64,000 bases of DNA from Mediannikoviicoccus vaginalis (GTDB taxonomy: Bacteria; Bacillota; Clostridia; Tissierellales; Peptoniphilaceae): positions 1,798,001 to 1,862,000 of the forward strand of contig NZ_CAKMRI010000001.1 of NCBI RefSeq assembly GCF_928097925.1, given 5' to 3'. Below the pieces are notes generated by a model that worked only from the letters and a program-made list of their open reading frames with translations, was not told where the DNA came from and ran no database searches. This document shows, one piece after another, positions 25,883 through 35,870 of the stretch. Numbering within the stretch: the first letter of the stretch is position 1; every line of letters begins with the position of its first letter. Both the position numbers and the translations under genes were made by a program.

Positions 25883-27881
25883 TATTTTTAACTTAGGTGA
25901 ATTGATACCTTTTTATATCTTTTTAGTTATACTTTCAGGTATTCTTTTTTACTACAATAAGATAATCGGTGTAATAGCCCTTATCGTTACAGCTTTTTTA
26001 TTGATATATGAAATAAGAAATCTTTCTGACAAAGAAGAGCAACTTGAAAATTATATGGAAAACTTCAACGACAAATTTGATGAGATAACGAGAAGAGCAA
26101 TTTTTTCAATGCCTTTTCCACTTGCTATCTTAAACCATGAAGGAAAGATTATTTGGCATAACACCAACTTAAAGACCATGGTTGACGAAGAGGAGCCGGT
26201 GCTAAATCTCTTTGTGAATGAAGTCTTTCCAGAAGTGGATGTAGAAAAACTTCCAGAGGACAATGACTATTTAAATATCGACTATAAGAACAAGAGCTAC
26301 AAGCTATATGTAAATACCTTTGAAGATAAAAGGCATGAAAAGAATATTTTAATCTATATAGTTGAAAGTACTAAGGAAAAGAATTTAGAAAATCTTCTTT
26401 TAGATGAATCAATAGCTGTAATTAATCTAAATGTTGATAATTATGACGAGTTAATTGAAAATACCGATAGCTCCAATATACCAATGGTAAGGGCAAAGAT
26501 TGACAATGTTATAAATAACTTTGCAAACGATCATGAAGGCTTTTCAATTAAGTATGAGCAAGAAGACTATACCATTATAATGTCCTACGAAAACCTATTA
26601 AAGGCCATAAAAGGAAAGTTTTATTTACTGGACGATGTTAGGGAGATTGAAGAGGGAAACAGAATTGCAGCAACACTAAGTATTGGTGTTGGAACTTTGG
26701 AAGAAAGTCCCCTTGAAGCATATAAATCTGCCAGGGCATGTTTGAATGTTGCCCTTGGACGTGGTGGAGACCAAGCTGTTGTTAAGCTTGAAGACCACTA
26801 TGAATATTTTGGTGGAAAGAATCAATCTGTTACTAAAAACTCAACTGTTAAGGCTAGGGTTATGGCAAATGGTATAATAAAGCTACTTGAAAGATCAGGA
26901 GATGTTCTTATAATGGGCCATAGAAATCCCGATATGGACTCCCTTGGATCATGTCTAGGAGTAATGGAACTTGCAAAGAGAATGGACAAAAATTTCTATA
27001 TAGTTCTAGACAGAGTAACTCCTGCAATTGAAAAGATATATAATGCACTTCTATCAGACTATCCGAAATCTGAAGACTTTGATATAAAGGATATATTTAT
27101 TAAGCCAAATGACGCTGTAAATATATGTAAAAAGGAAACTGTAGTTGTGGTTTTAGATCACCACAACAAGTACAGTTCTGAAGCGCCGGGCCTTTTAGAA
27201 ATTTCAAAAAATATAATTCTTATTGACCACCATAGAAGAGGTTCTGACTATATTGACAATGCAATATTAACTTACCTAGAACCCCATGCATCTTCAACTT
27301 CAGAATTAATAACAGAGATTTTATTCTATTCAACAGATAGACTTAAAATTCCAAGAGTTATTGCTGAAGGACTGCTTGCAGGAATAACGGTGGATACAAA
27401 GAATTTTATACTTCAAACAGGAGTTAGAACATTTGAAGCCGCATCCATATTAAAGAGACAGGGTGCAGATAGCATTAGAGTAAGACAGTTATTTAGAAAT
27501 GATATAGAAACTGTTAAACACAAGGGAGAAGTTGTATATAATTCCGAGATTTATAAAGACAAAATTGCCATCGGAACACTAGAGCAAGATTCAGACGACA
27601 ACATACTAATTGCAGCGCAAGCCGCAGATGAGCTACTGAACATGAATAATATTGAAGCGGCATTTGTACTTACAAATGTTAAAAATAAAATTCATATTTC
27701 AGGGCGTAGTCTTGGAGAGATATCCGTACAGTTGATTCTTGAAAAGCTTGATGGTGGTGGCCACTTGACAGCGGCGGGAACTCAAATGGAAATCTCCATG
27801 GATGAAGCGATTAGAGAGTTAAAACAAGTAATAGACGAATATTTACAGGAGGACAAAGATGAAAGTAATACTGATAGATGA
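25869..27881 (+). CDS. gdpP: Cyclic-di-AMP phosphodiesterase GdpP
   Basis: A 670-residue membrane protein: two N-terminal membrane segments, a PAS-like domain (residues ~75-170), a degenerate GGDEF domain (~170-310), then a DHH/DHHA1 phosphodiesterase. The catalytic motifs include [19 protein letters not shown] and IDHHRRG. It hydrolyses c-di-AMP to pApA, setting cell-wall and potassium balance. The GGDEF motif itself is absent, as in all GdpP. The start overlaps the yybS-like gene and the end overlaps rplI by 23 nt, so the genes are translated as a unit. Confidence 0.92.
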   Translation: MKKFNIFNLGELIPFYIFLVILSGILFYYNKIIGVIALIVTAFLLIYEIRNLSDKEEQLENYMENFNDKFDEITRRAIFSMPFPLAILNHEGKIIWHNTNLKTMVDEEEPVLNLFVNEVFPEVDVEKLPEDNDYLNIDYKNKSYKLYVNTFEDKRHEKNILIYIVESTKEKNLENLLLDESIAVINLNVDNYDELIENTDSSNIPMVRAKIDNVINNFANDHEGFSIKYEQEDYTIIMSYENLLKAIKGKFYLLDDVREIEEGNRIAATLSIGVGTLEESPLEAYKSARACLNVALGRGGDQAVVKLEDHYEYFGGKNQSVTKNSTVKARVMANGIIKLLERSGDVLIMGHRNPDMDSLGSCLGVMELAKRMDKNFYIVLDRVTPAIEKIYNALLSDYPKSEDFDIKDIFIKPNDAVNICKKETVVVVLDHHNKYSSEAPGLLEISKNIILIDHHRRGSDYIDNAILTYLEPHASSTSELITEILFYSTDRLKIPRVIAEGLLAGITVDTKNFILQTGVRTFEAASILKRQGADSIRVRQLFRNDIETVKHKGEVVYNSEIYKDKIAIGTLEQDSDDNILIAAQAADELLNMNNIEAAFVLTNVKNKIHISGRSLGEISVQLILEKLDGGGHLTAAGTQMEISMDEAIRELKQVIDEYLQEDKDESNTDR

Positions 27882-28305
27882 TGTTAAAAAACTTGGGAAA
27901 AAAGGTGAGCTAGTTAATACTAAAACTGGTTACGCTAGAAACTTTTTATTTCCAAACAACTTAGCAATAGAAGCTACAAAGGAAAACTTAGCTAACTGGG
28001 AAGAAGAACAAAAGAAAATTGAAGCTAAGAAGGAAGCTGACAGACAAGAAGCTTTAAAATTAAAGGAAGAACTTGAAAAATCCCAAGTTACAATCAAAGC
28101 TAAAGCTGGCGAAGGTGACAAACTTTTTGGTGCGGTTACTGCCATGGACATCTCTAAGGCTTTGAGAGAACAAAAGGGTATACAAATTGACAGAAAGAAG
28201 ATTGAACTTAAGGAAAATATCAAAAATATTTGTGTAGTTAAGGTTCCTGTAAAGCTTTATTATGAAGTAACTGCCGATTTAAAAGTGGAGGTTGTAAAAG
28301 CGTAA
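27859..28305 (+). CDS. rplI: 50S ribosomal protein L9
   Basis: A 148-residue L9 with the classic N-terminal domain [32 protein letters not shown], a long central helix rich in Glu/Lys and a C-terminal RNA-binding domain. It binds 23S rRNA at the L1 stalk base. It starts within the gdpP end, with GGAGG before ATG 27859, and its stop is followed at once by the dnaB ATG. Confidence 0.96.
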   Translation: MKVILIDDVKKLGKKGELVNTKTGYARNFLFPNNLAIEATKENLANWEEEQKKIEAKKEADRQEALKLKEELEKSQVTIKAKAGEGDKLFGAVTAMDISKALREQKGIQIDRKKIELKENIKNICVVKVPVKLYYEVTADLKVEVVKA

Positions 28306-29667
28306 ATGGAAGGAAATTTGGAAAGCAAAATATTTCCAAATGACATAAATGCTGAGATGTCCGTTTTAGGGTCTATGATTTTGGATAAACATGCCATAGA
28401 TACTGCAACGGGCATTTTAAAATATGATGACTTTTATGCAGGAAAAAATGCAGAAGTCTTTAGAGGTGTAATCAACCTTTATGAAAAAGGGGAACAAATT
28501 GACTTTATCACCCTTTCTGACGAGCTTAAGAAGGAAGGAAAGCTTGATTTTGTCGGTGGCATAGAGTACCTTATGACACTTACTGAAATGGTACCAGGTC
28601 CAACTAATGTGGAAGCCTATGCGAAGATTGTTCACGAAAAGGCAACCCTTAGGTATTTGATTAGAACCTCTGATGAAGTTATGAAGATGTCATATGGAAA
28701 CAAAGAAGCTATGGAAGTGTTGGAGTTTGCGGAAAGCTCCATCTATAAGTTGAGCCAGTCCAATTCGAAGTCAGATCTTGAAAAGATTTCCCATCTACTG
28801 GGAAAAACTTTGGATCAAATAAATGAAATGAGTTTAAGAGAAGGCGGAATAACAGGAATTACTACGGGACTAACGGATCTAGACAAGCAATTGTCTGGTT
28901 TTCAAAAGTCAGACCTTGTACTTATTGCTGCAAGGCCGTCCATGGGTAAGTCCACACTGGCATTAAACATGGCACTATCCGCTGCACTTGAACAAAAGTC
29001 CGTTGCTATTTTCTCGCTAGAAATGAGCAAGATGCAGTTAACACAAAGATTTTTATCACAGTTGTCACATATAAATCTTCAAGATATTATCAGCGGAAAG
29101 ATTCCAGAAGAGTCCTTTGAACAACTTGGTCAGGCCATAAATATTTTGGAAGATGCACCTATATATATAGACGACACTTCAAGTATATCTTTAACAGAAC
29201 TTCGTTCAAAGGCTAGAAGGCTTTCATCTAAAGAGGGTCTGGACATATTATTTATAGACTACTTACAACTTATGACCGATGGTTCAGGTAGAGGAGAAAA
29301 TAGACAACAGGAAATTTCAAATATATCCCGTGGCCTAAAGGGCCTTGCAAAGGAATTGAACTGTCCTGTTATAGCTTTGTCACAGCTTTCAAGAGCCGTT
29401 GAACAGAGGTCCGACAAAAGACCAATGCTTTCAGACATGAGGGAGTCGGGGGCAATCGAGCAAGACGCGGACATAGTTATGATGATTTATAGGGACGACT
29501 ATTACAATCCTGAAACCACCGACAGACCAAATATAACTGATTTAATAATTGCAAAACATAGAAATGGTCCTACAGGATCAATTCAAATGTACTTCAATAA
29601 GGAACATTCTAAATTTACCGACGTAGAGTTTGACTTTAATGACAATGGAAGTTATGGACAGGAATAA
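28306..29667 (+). CDS. dnaB: Replicative DNA helicase DnaB
   Basis: A 453-residue hexameric 5'-3' helicase of the replisome. The N-terminal collar domain is intact (NDINAEMSVLGSMILDKHAID), then Walker A ARPSMGKST and DnaB motifs SLEMSKMQL, IDYLQLM and SQLSRAVEQR. It lies between rplI and a GNAT gene that overlaps its last 14 nt. The dnaD and dnaC genes downstream are its loaders, so initiation proteins are clustered. Confidence 0.96.
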   Translation: MEGNLESKIFPNDINAEMSVLGSMILDKHAIDTATGILKYDDFYAGKNAEVFRGVINLYEKGEQIDFITLSDELKKEGKLDFVGGIEYLMTLTEMVPGPTNVEAYAKIVHEKATLRYLIRTSDEVMKMSYGNKEAMEVLEFAESSIYKLSQSNSKSDLEKISHLLGKTLDQINEMSLREGGITGITTGLTDLDKQLSGFQKSDLVLIAARPSMGKSTLALNMALSAALEQKSVAIFSLEMSKMQLTQRFLSQLSHINLQDIISGKIPEESFEQLGQAINILEDAPIYIDDTSSISLTELRSKARRLSSKEGLDILFIDYLQLMTDGSGRGENRQQEISNISRGLKGLAKELNCPVIALSQLSRAVEQRSDKRPMLSDMRESGAIEQDADIVMMIYRDDYYNPETTDRPNITDLIIAKHRNGPTGSIQMYFNKEHSKFTDVEFDFNDNGSYGQE

Positions 29668-30268
29668 TATTATAATCAAAGACGATGATTTGGTTATTGA
29701 TAAATTTACCCTTGAAGATGCCTTTTCAATGAGTAATTGGGATAACCATGACAACGAACTCTTTATTGACTACAATTTTAATGGCAATAACGAAAGCTAT
29801 CTAACCCTTTGGTACCATTCAAAGAGAATTGGCTTTCAAAATAAGTATTATGGCGTAAATTTAAATGAAGAACTCATAGGTTATATTGCAATAAAGGAAA
29901 TTAAATTTTTCAAAAAGACTGCTATTTTAGGTATTGTTTTTAATCCAAAGTACTCTTCCATGGGTCTTGGATATAGGTCAATGAGACTGTTTTTAGACTA
30001 TTATTTTTACGAGTTAAACATGAAAGAGTTAACACTTGATGTAAATCAGTTTAACTACAGGGCCATTAATCTTTATAAAAAACTTGGATTTGTGTACAAG
30101 TACGCATACCTAGGTCTTTTTGAAAATCAGAATATAGATTTTACAAACCCTTTTTATGCACAGTTTAAGGATGATTTTGTTATAGATAAAGGGCGTATCT
30201 ACTCTATAATTCACTTCATGACTTTAAACAAAATAGATTACGAAAGGAGTTGTAAAGATGACTTTTAA
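29654..30268 (+). CDS. GNAT family N-acetyltransferase
   Basis: A ~204-residue acetyltransferase. Motif A is visible as NPKYSSMGLGYRSMRLFLDYY, followed by ELTLDVNQFNYRAINLYKKLGF, which is typical of RimJ/RimL-like GNATs. The start is set at ATG 29654 in the dnaB 3' end; ATG 29645 is also possible. It overlaps both dnaB and dnaD, so it is embedded in the replication operon although its substrate is unknown. Confidence 0.78.
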   Translation: MDRNNIIIKDDDLVIDKFTLEDAFSMSNWDNHDNELFIDYNFNGNNESYLTLWYHSKRIGFQNKYYGVNLNEELIGYIAIKEIKFFKKTAILGIVFNPKYSSMGLGYRSMRLFLDYYFYELNMKELTLDVNQFNYRAINLYKKLGFVYKYAYLGLFENQNIDFTNPFYAQFKDDFVIDKGRIYSIIHFMTLNKIDYERSCKDDF

Positions 30269-31028
30269 CATTGACGAATTTAATATAGATTTAGGAGAAA
30301 CCTCAATTGAAAATCTGTTTTTAGATTTATTTATGCCTTTAGCATCGGGGGATGATGTTAAGGTGTATCTATACCTATATAGACAGGTTACAAAAGAGGG
30401 CAATGGTTTTAAATTTGATAAAAATATAATTTCCAGAGACTTAAATATGTCCGTTGATGAAATAGATTTAAGCATAAGGCACTGGCTTGAAGAGGGAATT
30501 ATAAAAAGAGAATTAAAACCAGGAACTAAGGAATACTCCTACTCCTTCTTATCCATAAGGGAGCTACAACTGGGACAAAAATCATTTTATGAGTATGACC
30601 AAAGGGACGACAATCCAAAGAGCTTCAACGAAAATGTAGAACTGTTCAACTGGATTGAAGAATTTTTAAGTATTCCCCTTGGTGCAAGTACGATTATGGA
30701 AATAACAGAGTTTCAACAGGAGACTGGAATTGAGTCGGAGCTTATAAAAAAAGCATTTCAATACTCCTTTGATAAGAGAGAAAAGAAAAATCCAAACTAT
30801 GTAATGGGGATTTTGAAAAACTGGGTTGTGGACGGAATAAAAACAGTTGAAGACTACAACAAGATGATAGAAGAAGAAAAGACTCGAAAAGACAATATGA
30901 AAAAGAGAAGATCCTATTACAGACCTTCAGACAGCGACAAGGCAAACAAAGAAGTGGAACAAAGTCCTGAAATGGAAAACCTAATCAAGAAACTGAGAGA
31001 GAAAAAAAGGAACTTAAGTGATGAATGA
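30258..31028 (+). CDS. DnaD domain protein
   Basis: A 256-residue protein with an N-terminal winged-helix region (residues ~30-110) and a C-terminal DnaD domain ending in NPNYVMGILKNWVVDGIKTVEDY, close to the family YxxxILxxW signature. DnaD binds DnaA and single-stranded DNA and helps load the replicative helicase. It overlaps the GNAT gene by 11 nt and ends 8 nt into the next start, immediately followed by dnaC. Confidence 0.9.
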   Translation: MTFNIDEFNIDLGETSIENLFLDLFMPLASGDDVKVYLYLYRQVTKEGNGFKFDKNIISRDLNMSVDEIDLSIRHWLEEGIIKRELKPGTKEYSYSFLSIRELQLGQKSFYEYDQRDDNPKSFNENVELFNWIEEFLSIPLGASTIMEITEFQQETGIESELIKKAFQYSFDKREKKNPNYVMGILKNWVVDGIKTVEDYNKMIEEEKTRKDNMKKRRSYYRPSDSDKANKEVEQSPEMENLIKKLREKKRNLSDE

Positions 31029-31986
31029 ATACGATAGAGCGGGAAAAATTTTAGAACAGAGAAGACTTCGTGGAGCCTTGCTTCAAGAAGAGAGAATAAA
31101 AGAAGTTTCTGAAAAAATCCCCGAATACGATTACTTAACAAAAAAAATCAGTCAACTTAATATAAAATATCTCTACGAGATGAGAAGTCCATCAAAGGAA
31201 AAAGTTCAAGATATTTTAGATGAAATAGAATCACTAAAAGAAGAAAGGGACAATCTCCTAGTTAAGAATGGATTTCCAAAGGACTACACCGAAAGAAAAT
31301 ACTTTTGCAATATTTGCAAGGACGAAGGCCATGTTAATGGAACAATTTGCAAATGTAAAAAAGATTTGGTGGTAAAGGAAAAAATAAAATCATCTTCACT
31401 TCATTCTGGAGTTAAAGAGGAGAACTTTGAAAACTTTAACTTTGAAATTTTTTCCGATGAAAAGGAAGAAAATAAACCATTAAGTCCGAGGGACCTTGCA
31501 AAGTTTTACTATGAAGAATTTAAAGAGTACTGCGAAAACTTTTCAAAAGACTCACGCTCGCTATTTATTTCAGGGCCAGTGGGTACGGGTAAGACCTATT
31601 TTTGTAACTGCATTTCTTATGAACTAGTTAAGAAAAATGTTAACGTGGTCTACTTAACTGCGCCAGACCTAATGAAGAGGCTTAGAAATTATAATTTAGG
31701 ATCATTTGAATTTGAAGAGCAGTACAGACAGGACTATGACCTTATTGTGGACTCAGATCTTTTAATAATTGACGACTTAGGGTCAGAACAAGTTAGTCAG
31801 TACAATATGGCAAGTCTTTTCAACCTTATTAACGAAAGACTTATAAGAAAAAAACCGGTCATAATCTCAACCAATGTTTCATTTAACGACATAAGAGATT
31901 TATATGATGAAAGAATTTACTCAAGACTAAAGTCATACGAACTATGTACCATGTATGGCGATGACTTGAGAGACAGGGTATATTAG
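31021..31986 (+). CDS. dnaC: DnaC/DnaI-like helicase loader ATPase
   Basis: A ~321-residue AAA+ ATPase. An N-terminal zinc-binding segment (CNICKDEGHVNGTICKC) is followed by Walker A GPVGTGKTYF and Walker B LLIIDDLGSE. It loads DnaB onto origin DNA. I start at ATG 31021, behind AGGAA; a GTG three bases earlier is in frame. It overlaps the DnaD gene. The dnaB-dnaD-dnaC grouping supports the role. Confidence 0.9.
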   Translation: MNEYDRAGKILEQRRLRGALLQEERIKEVSEKIPEYDYLTKKISQLNIKYLYEMRSPSKEKVQDILDEIESLKEERDNLLVKNGFPKDYTERKYFCNICKDEGHVNGTICKCKKDLVVKEKIKSSSLHSGVKEENFENFNFEIFSDEKEENKPLSPRDLAKFYYEEFKEYCENFSKDSRSLFISGPVGTGKTYFCNCISYELVKKNVNVVYLTAPDLMKRLRNYNLGSFEFEEQYRQDYDLIVDSDLLIIDDLGSEQVSQYNMASLFNLINERLIRKKPVIISTNVSFNDIRDLYDERIYSRLKSYELCTMYGDDLRDRVY

Positions 31987-32001
31987 TCCATAGGAGAAGA
32001 A

Positions 32002-33333
32002 ATGGATATAATTATAGAAAATTTAGAAATAATTGATATTACAGAAGAAGGCAAGGGCGTGGCAAAAGATTCAGGAAGAGTTTACTTTGTTGAAAACGCA
32101 AGCCTTGGAGAAGTAATAGATGCGAAAATTACAAAAGAGAAGAAAAATTTCATAGAAGCGGCAAAAACAAGGACTTTAAAACAAAGTCCTTATTTTGTAG
32201 AACCAATTTGTCCCTACTTTGAAAACTGCGACGGATGCACAACCATGAACTTGAGCTACGAAAAAGAATTGGAATTAAAAGTTCAAATGGTAAAGGATAA
32301 GCTGGAGAGAATTGGGAAGACAAAAGTAGATGACATAGACATAAGTAAATGCCAAAATAGAAAACACTTTAGAAATAAAATTGAACTGAAAGCAAATGCC
32401 CAGGGAGAACTTGGATACTATCTTTCAAGAAGCCACAGCCTTGTTAGCATAGACAAATGTATTGTAGCAGGAGAAAACACTAATAAGTTAATACCTGTAA
32501 TAGAAGAAGAAATAAAAGAGCTTGGACTAAAGGGCTATGACAGAAAGAGTAAAAGTGGAGAAATAAAAAACATAACCATTAGAGAAAATAAGTTAGGAGA
32601 GTTACAAATTACATTAACCCTATCAGAACTTAATAAAAAGGTGGAGAAGCTCTTTGAAAAACTAATTGAAGAGAAAAATATAATTGAAATTCACTACTCC
32701 ATAAATAAAGATCCACGCTCAGAGATAATGAAAAATACTATTTTAGTCCATAGAAAAAGAGAATACAAAGATAGTATTGATAACCTTCAATTTAAAATCT
32801 CACCAAGATCCTTCTTTCAAACAAATAGCATTATGACAGGAGAGCTTTATAAAGAAGCAGTTCGTCAAATGAATTTAACAGGAGAAGAAAAACTTCTGGA
32901 TTTATACTGCGGCATAGGAAGCACAAGCCTATACTTTGCTAATTACGCTAAAGAAGTTATCGGCGTTGAAGTTGTAAAAGATGCAGTAGAAGATGCTGTT
33001 TTAAATGCAGAATTAAATGAAATAGACAATGTGAAATTTATCCTCGGAAAGAGTGAAGATAAAATTTCAAAATACTTAAAAGATGTGGACATCTTAGTGG
33101 TAGACCCACCGAGAAAGGGCCTGGACAAAAAAGTAATAGAAGAAGTTTCAAAGTCCAACATAGAAAAAATAATGTATATCTCCTGCAACCCAAGCACCTT
33201 AGCAAGAGATGTGGCGCTATTTAAAGAAATAGGATTTGAGATTAGGGAAGTGAAATTGGTGGATATGTTTAGTAATAATTTACACGTTGAGACGGTAGCA
33301 TTAATGAAAAAAGTGGAGACTGAAAACGAATAA
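32002..33333 (+). CDS. rlmD: 23S rRNA (uracil-C5)-methyltransferase RlmD
   Basis: A 443-residue RumA/RlmD-family enzyme that uses S-adenosylmethionine. N-terminal TRAM domain, a cysteine cluster (CPYFENCDGC plus the later Cys) for a [4Fe-4S] centre, the LYCGIGSTSLYFA methyl-donor site and the catalytic motif ISCNPSTLARD are seen. The C-terminus ends FSNNLHVETVALMKK. It methylates U1939 or a related uridine; the exact site is not certain from sequence. Three short segments resembling this C-terminus lie within 6 kb downstream, so the 3' end looks like an integration site. Confidence 0.9.
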   Translation: MDIIIENLEIIDITEEGKGVAKDSGRVYFVENASLGEVIDAKITKEKKNFIEAAKTRTLKQSPYFVEPICPYFENCDGCTTMNLSYEKELELKVQMVKDKLERIGKTKVDDIDISKCQNRKHFRNKIELKANAQGELGYYLSRSHSLVSIDKCIVAGENTNKLIPVIEEEIKELGLKGYDRKSKSGEIKNITIRENKLGELQITLTLSELNKKVEKLFEKLIEEKNIIEIHYSINKDPRSEIMKNTILVHRKREYKDSIDNLQFKISPRSFFQTNSIMTGELYKEAVRQMNLTGEEKLLDLYCGIGSTSLYFANYAKEVIGVEVVKDAVEDAVLNAELNEIDNVKFILGKSEDKISKYLKDVDILVVDPPRKGLDKKVIEEVSKSNIEKIMYISCNPSTLARDVALFKEIGFEIREVKLVDMFSNNLHVETVALMKKVETENE

Positions 33334-33345
33334 ATATCAAGAGTA

Positions 33346-33525
33346 GTGTATTTATGAGCGTTTTTGAGACTAGGTAAAAGCTCAGGAAAGTCCGTATTTC
33401 TTATAGGGCATTGAAGACTGCGTGTGTTATTATGTTTTTAGCGGAATTACAAATCGTAAGTTGACGAACTGATAATCAACCTGAATTTTTGATATTCATC
33501 GCCTATGGCGCTGTAATAAATACAC
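33346..33525 (+). other. 180-nt element with a long closing stem (possible structured RNA)
   Basis: GTGTATTTAT (33346-33355) and ATAAATACAC (33516-33525) pair over ten bases, and AGCG (33357-33360) with CGCT (33509-33512) continue the stem past a small bulge. Inner parts such as GTTGA...TCAAC and CTAGG...CCTA could also pair. There is no coding frame. It begins 13 nt after rlmD and ends 95 nt before the next gene. I could not match it to a known RNA family. It may be a regulatory leader or an insertion-element end. Confidence 0.5.
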
Positions 33526-33620
33526 CTATGAAATGGTGGTTCATTATGAAGAATAATAATTTTGGTGTGTGGAGGACGCACGGTAAATAATCCTCCAAAA
33601 CTAATTATGGAGGACACAGG

Positions 33621-34463
33621 ATGGTATTAGAAACATTACTTCCTCAATTAGAATTTCAACCTAACATTGAGGATGCAGTAAAGCAAAAAATGATTAAAAG
33701 TAGACGGCAAGTTGAAGAAATCGCAGCAACCGCCTACAGTAGCAACGATTTTGATTTTCCGCTATGCAGACGAATGCCACTAACTCGCTTGGTGGTAGTT
33801 ATATATTTATTGACGCAAAAGTATGCCGAGTATAAAGCCATTGGTGTAACAGATGAAATAATTTTGGATACTTTTAGAGATGTCTCACTGCGGGCAAACT
33901 TGTACTATAAACAGCATGGCAAAATTGGCATTTCTAAAGATGATGTTATTTGGTTCCGCCACATTATGAATGTGCACATTTTCAAAGTTGGAGTATTGCA
34001 ATACCAAACATTCAATATGATTTATTTGGACGAGGAAACCATTGGAGAGCCTTATATGGTGTTTTCACAAGAACAGAAACGGACATTGCCCAATGGAGCG
34101 CCTGTGATAAATTGCCATATTCAAAAAGGTGCGAATATTAGCGATAGCTTAGTCGAGAAATCTCTTGACCAAGCAAAGGCGTTTTTCAAGGATTGCTTTT
34201 CATCTACAGAGTATAAAGCTTTTCTTTGTTATTCTTGGTTACTCTATCCTCCGATGCTAAACATACTTCCAACGGATTCGAATATCAAGCAATTTGCAAA
34301 ACACTTTTCTATCATTGGTGCGTGCAACGATTCGGAACAGGCTAAAGAGAATTTATTTGATTACGGCAAGCATAATTTACATTGCAAACCAACAGTTCTA
34401 CAAAGGATCGCAAAAGAACATAAAGAACTTCTTGGTTATGGGTGTGGAGTAATTATGCTATAG
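33621..34463 (+). CDS. GNAT-like acyltransferase-domain protein (NAT_N/GNAT_C type)
   Basis: A 280-residue protein of a family annotated as acyltransferase with an N-acyltransferase N-terminal domain and a GNAT-like C-terminal domain; CFSSTEYKAFLCYSWLLYPPMLNILPTDSNIKQF and FHYGKH-like segments recall it. GGAGG precedes ATG 33621 at good distance. Codon use (CGC, GCG, CGG, TTG) differs from the AGA-rich neighbours, which suggests transfer from a gut clostridium or similar. The substrate is unknown. It is the first gene in the accessory segment after rlmD. Confidence 0.62.
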   Translation: MVLETLLPQLEFQPNIEDAVKQKMIKSRRQVEEIAATAYSSNDFDFPLCRRMPLTRLVVVIYLLTQKYAEYKAIGVTDEIILDTFRDVSLRANLYYKQHGKIGISKDDVIWFRHIMNVHIFKVGVLQYQTFNMIYLDEETIGEPYMVFSQEQKRTLPNGAPVINCHIQKGANISDSLVEKSLDQAKAFFKDCFSSTEYKAFLCYSWLLYPPMLNILPTDSNIKQFAKHFSIIGACNDSEQAKENLFDYGKHNLHCKPTVLQRIAKEHKELLGYGCGVIML

Positions 34464-34465
34464 AG

Positions 34466-34600
34466 TACAGCAAATTCAAGTTTGCAAAGATGCAAATATT
34501 GGATAACTTACCAATGACACATGATATCAATGTTATTGCCTCAGGCCACGTTGAAGCCCTAACCCTATTGGTACGAGATTCTCAAAGCGAATTGAAGTAG
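34466..34600 (+). pseudogene. RlmD-like C-terminal fragment, remnant 1
   Basis: An open stretch reading YSKFKFAKMQILDNLPMTH, then a short insert and GHVEALTLLVRDSQSELK before TAG. PMTH...HVEALTLLVR mirrors the RlmD/RumA tail (VDMF...HVETVALL). It lacks any start or enzyme body and lies directly after the acyltransferase stop. It is best read as a leftover methyltransferase 3' end. Confidence 0.5.
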
Positions 34601-34897
34601 CAATAGAGGTAGATCTCATGCAAAATTTTATTATCATCAGAGGTATGAAAATTACATTTAGATTCTAGTTTGTTTAGGCGTTATTTTCAAATTAAGGTTG
34701 AAAATAGTGCTTGTTTTATTAAATAAAATTATCAAGAGTATTCACAAAGAAAAAAGGTTTAGAAATTCTATCATGGTGATATAAATTAATATTTTGAGTA
34801 CAAAATCTCCATAGAGGAGATATTAACTCATTAAATAGTTGTAATATCGCTCTAATAGGGATATAATCTATTAATACTAAATACTGCCAAAAGATAA

Positions 34898-35131
34898 ATA
34901 GAAGGCTATGAAATAGACTTTATTTGTAAAAAAAATGAGGAGATAATTTATATTCAAGTAAGTTTGAGCTTGATGGATGAAAAGACTAGAGAGCGTGAAT
35001 TTAGACCTCTTAAAATGATAAAAGATAACTATCCTAAGATTATATTAAGTTTAGATACTCTTGATTTTTCAAAATCAGGTATAAAGAATATTAATGCAGA
35101 ACAATTTTTGAATGGTGAAATAGATTTATAA
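34898..35131 (+). pseudogene. C-terminal remnant of a DUF4143-type ATPase
   Basis: An open stretch of 78 codons reading EIDFICKKNEEIIYIQVSLS and later IKNINAEQFLNGEIDL. It aligns with the C-terminal nuclease-like region of the intact ATPase at 36272 (VDFIANLGSKRYYIQSAYS). No N-terminal AAA domain precedes it, so it is a broken copy. A shorter relic with the same ending lies at 38703-38756. Confidence 0.75.
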
Positions 35132-35288
35132 GGTACCGATACTAAGAGTCACATACTATTCTTATTAAAAGTTTCAATGGATTTTCCATTATGTCTACTA
35201 TAGGTGCGTTTAAAGCTCTAACCCTGATTTCGCGTGATTAATACAGTTAATCGATGCGAAAAAGTGGTAGGTTTCATGCATAGCTTTC

Positions 35289-35393
35289 ATAAGAGATACG
35301 GCTTGTGTAGCATCGATTGGAAAGAAAGCGAATGCTGAGAGTATAGTATTGATGACAAGAGCAAATTTGCAAAGAGAATTTGAAAGGTATTAG
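35289..35393 (+). pseudogene. RlmD-like C-terminal fragment, remnant 2
   Basis: A 34-codon frame ending ANAESIVLMTRANLQREFERY, resembling an RlmD tail (HVESIVLMTR). It has no start and the His of HVE is lost. The stop leads into TAGAAATTAATAGGT, a string repeated before the phosphorylase gene at 39169. Confidence 0.45.
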
Positions 35394-35411
35394 AAATTAA
35401 TAGGTGAAATA

Positions 35412-35870
35412 ATGAAATACACTTTTGAAAAGCTTAACAAAGATAATTTTAATAAGTATTATGATTATTTATCATTGGCTAGTAAACTGGAACCAGAACT
35501 TATGTGTTCCTCTGATATAAATAAAGAAGAACTTTATGAAAGATTGGATGATGAATTAGCAAAAAGAAGCACCTCAATACTTGCTATGTATGAGAGCAAA
35601 GTGGTCGGAAGAATAGAATATCATTTTTATTCTTGTTTTCAAGATGGATATAGAATATGCTATGTTGATTGGTTATATGTATTACCAGAGAATAGAAGTA
35701 AAGGGGTAGCGAAAAATCTGTTTAATGAAATGACTAAGGACTGTGTTAAAAATAATATTGATGAAATTAGATTAATAAGAGCTACAAATAAAAATGCGAA
35801 TGGCTTTTACGAAAGTTTTAAATCTGCCAAAATTTGTGAAATGCCATTTTTTATACAACATTTACATTAA
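35412..35870 (+). CDS. GNAT family N-acetyltransferase
   Basis: A 152-residue acetyltransferase. Motif A is clear in VDWLYVLPENRSKGVAKNLFNEMTKD, with R/Q-x-x-G replaced by R-S-K-G, and the C-terminal ATNKNANGFYESFKSA is typical. AGGTGA lies just before ATG 35412. The gene follows a methyltransferase-tail remnant and lies in a cargo region, so it is likely acquired. The substrate is unknown. Confidence 0.8.
   Translation: MKYTFEKLNKDNFNKYYDYLSLASKLEPELMCSSDINKEELYERLDDELAKRSTSILAMYESKVVGRIEYHFYSCFQDGYRICYVDWLYVLPENRSKGVAKNLFNEMTKDCVKNNIDEIRLIRATNKNANGFYESFKSAKICEMPFFIQHLH

Noticed and set aside
33370-33395. CTCAGGAAAGTCC resembles the start of bacterial RNase P RNA
   Set aside because: The remaining conserved parts (P4 strands, ACAGNAA, GAUG ending) are absent and the segment is too short and closed by its own stem.
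33541-33610. Group II intron or retron-like motif (GTGTGGAGGACGCACGG)
   Set aside because: No domain V or reverse transcriptase is near; GGAGGA/TCCTCC may simply form a small hairpin.
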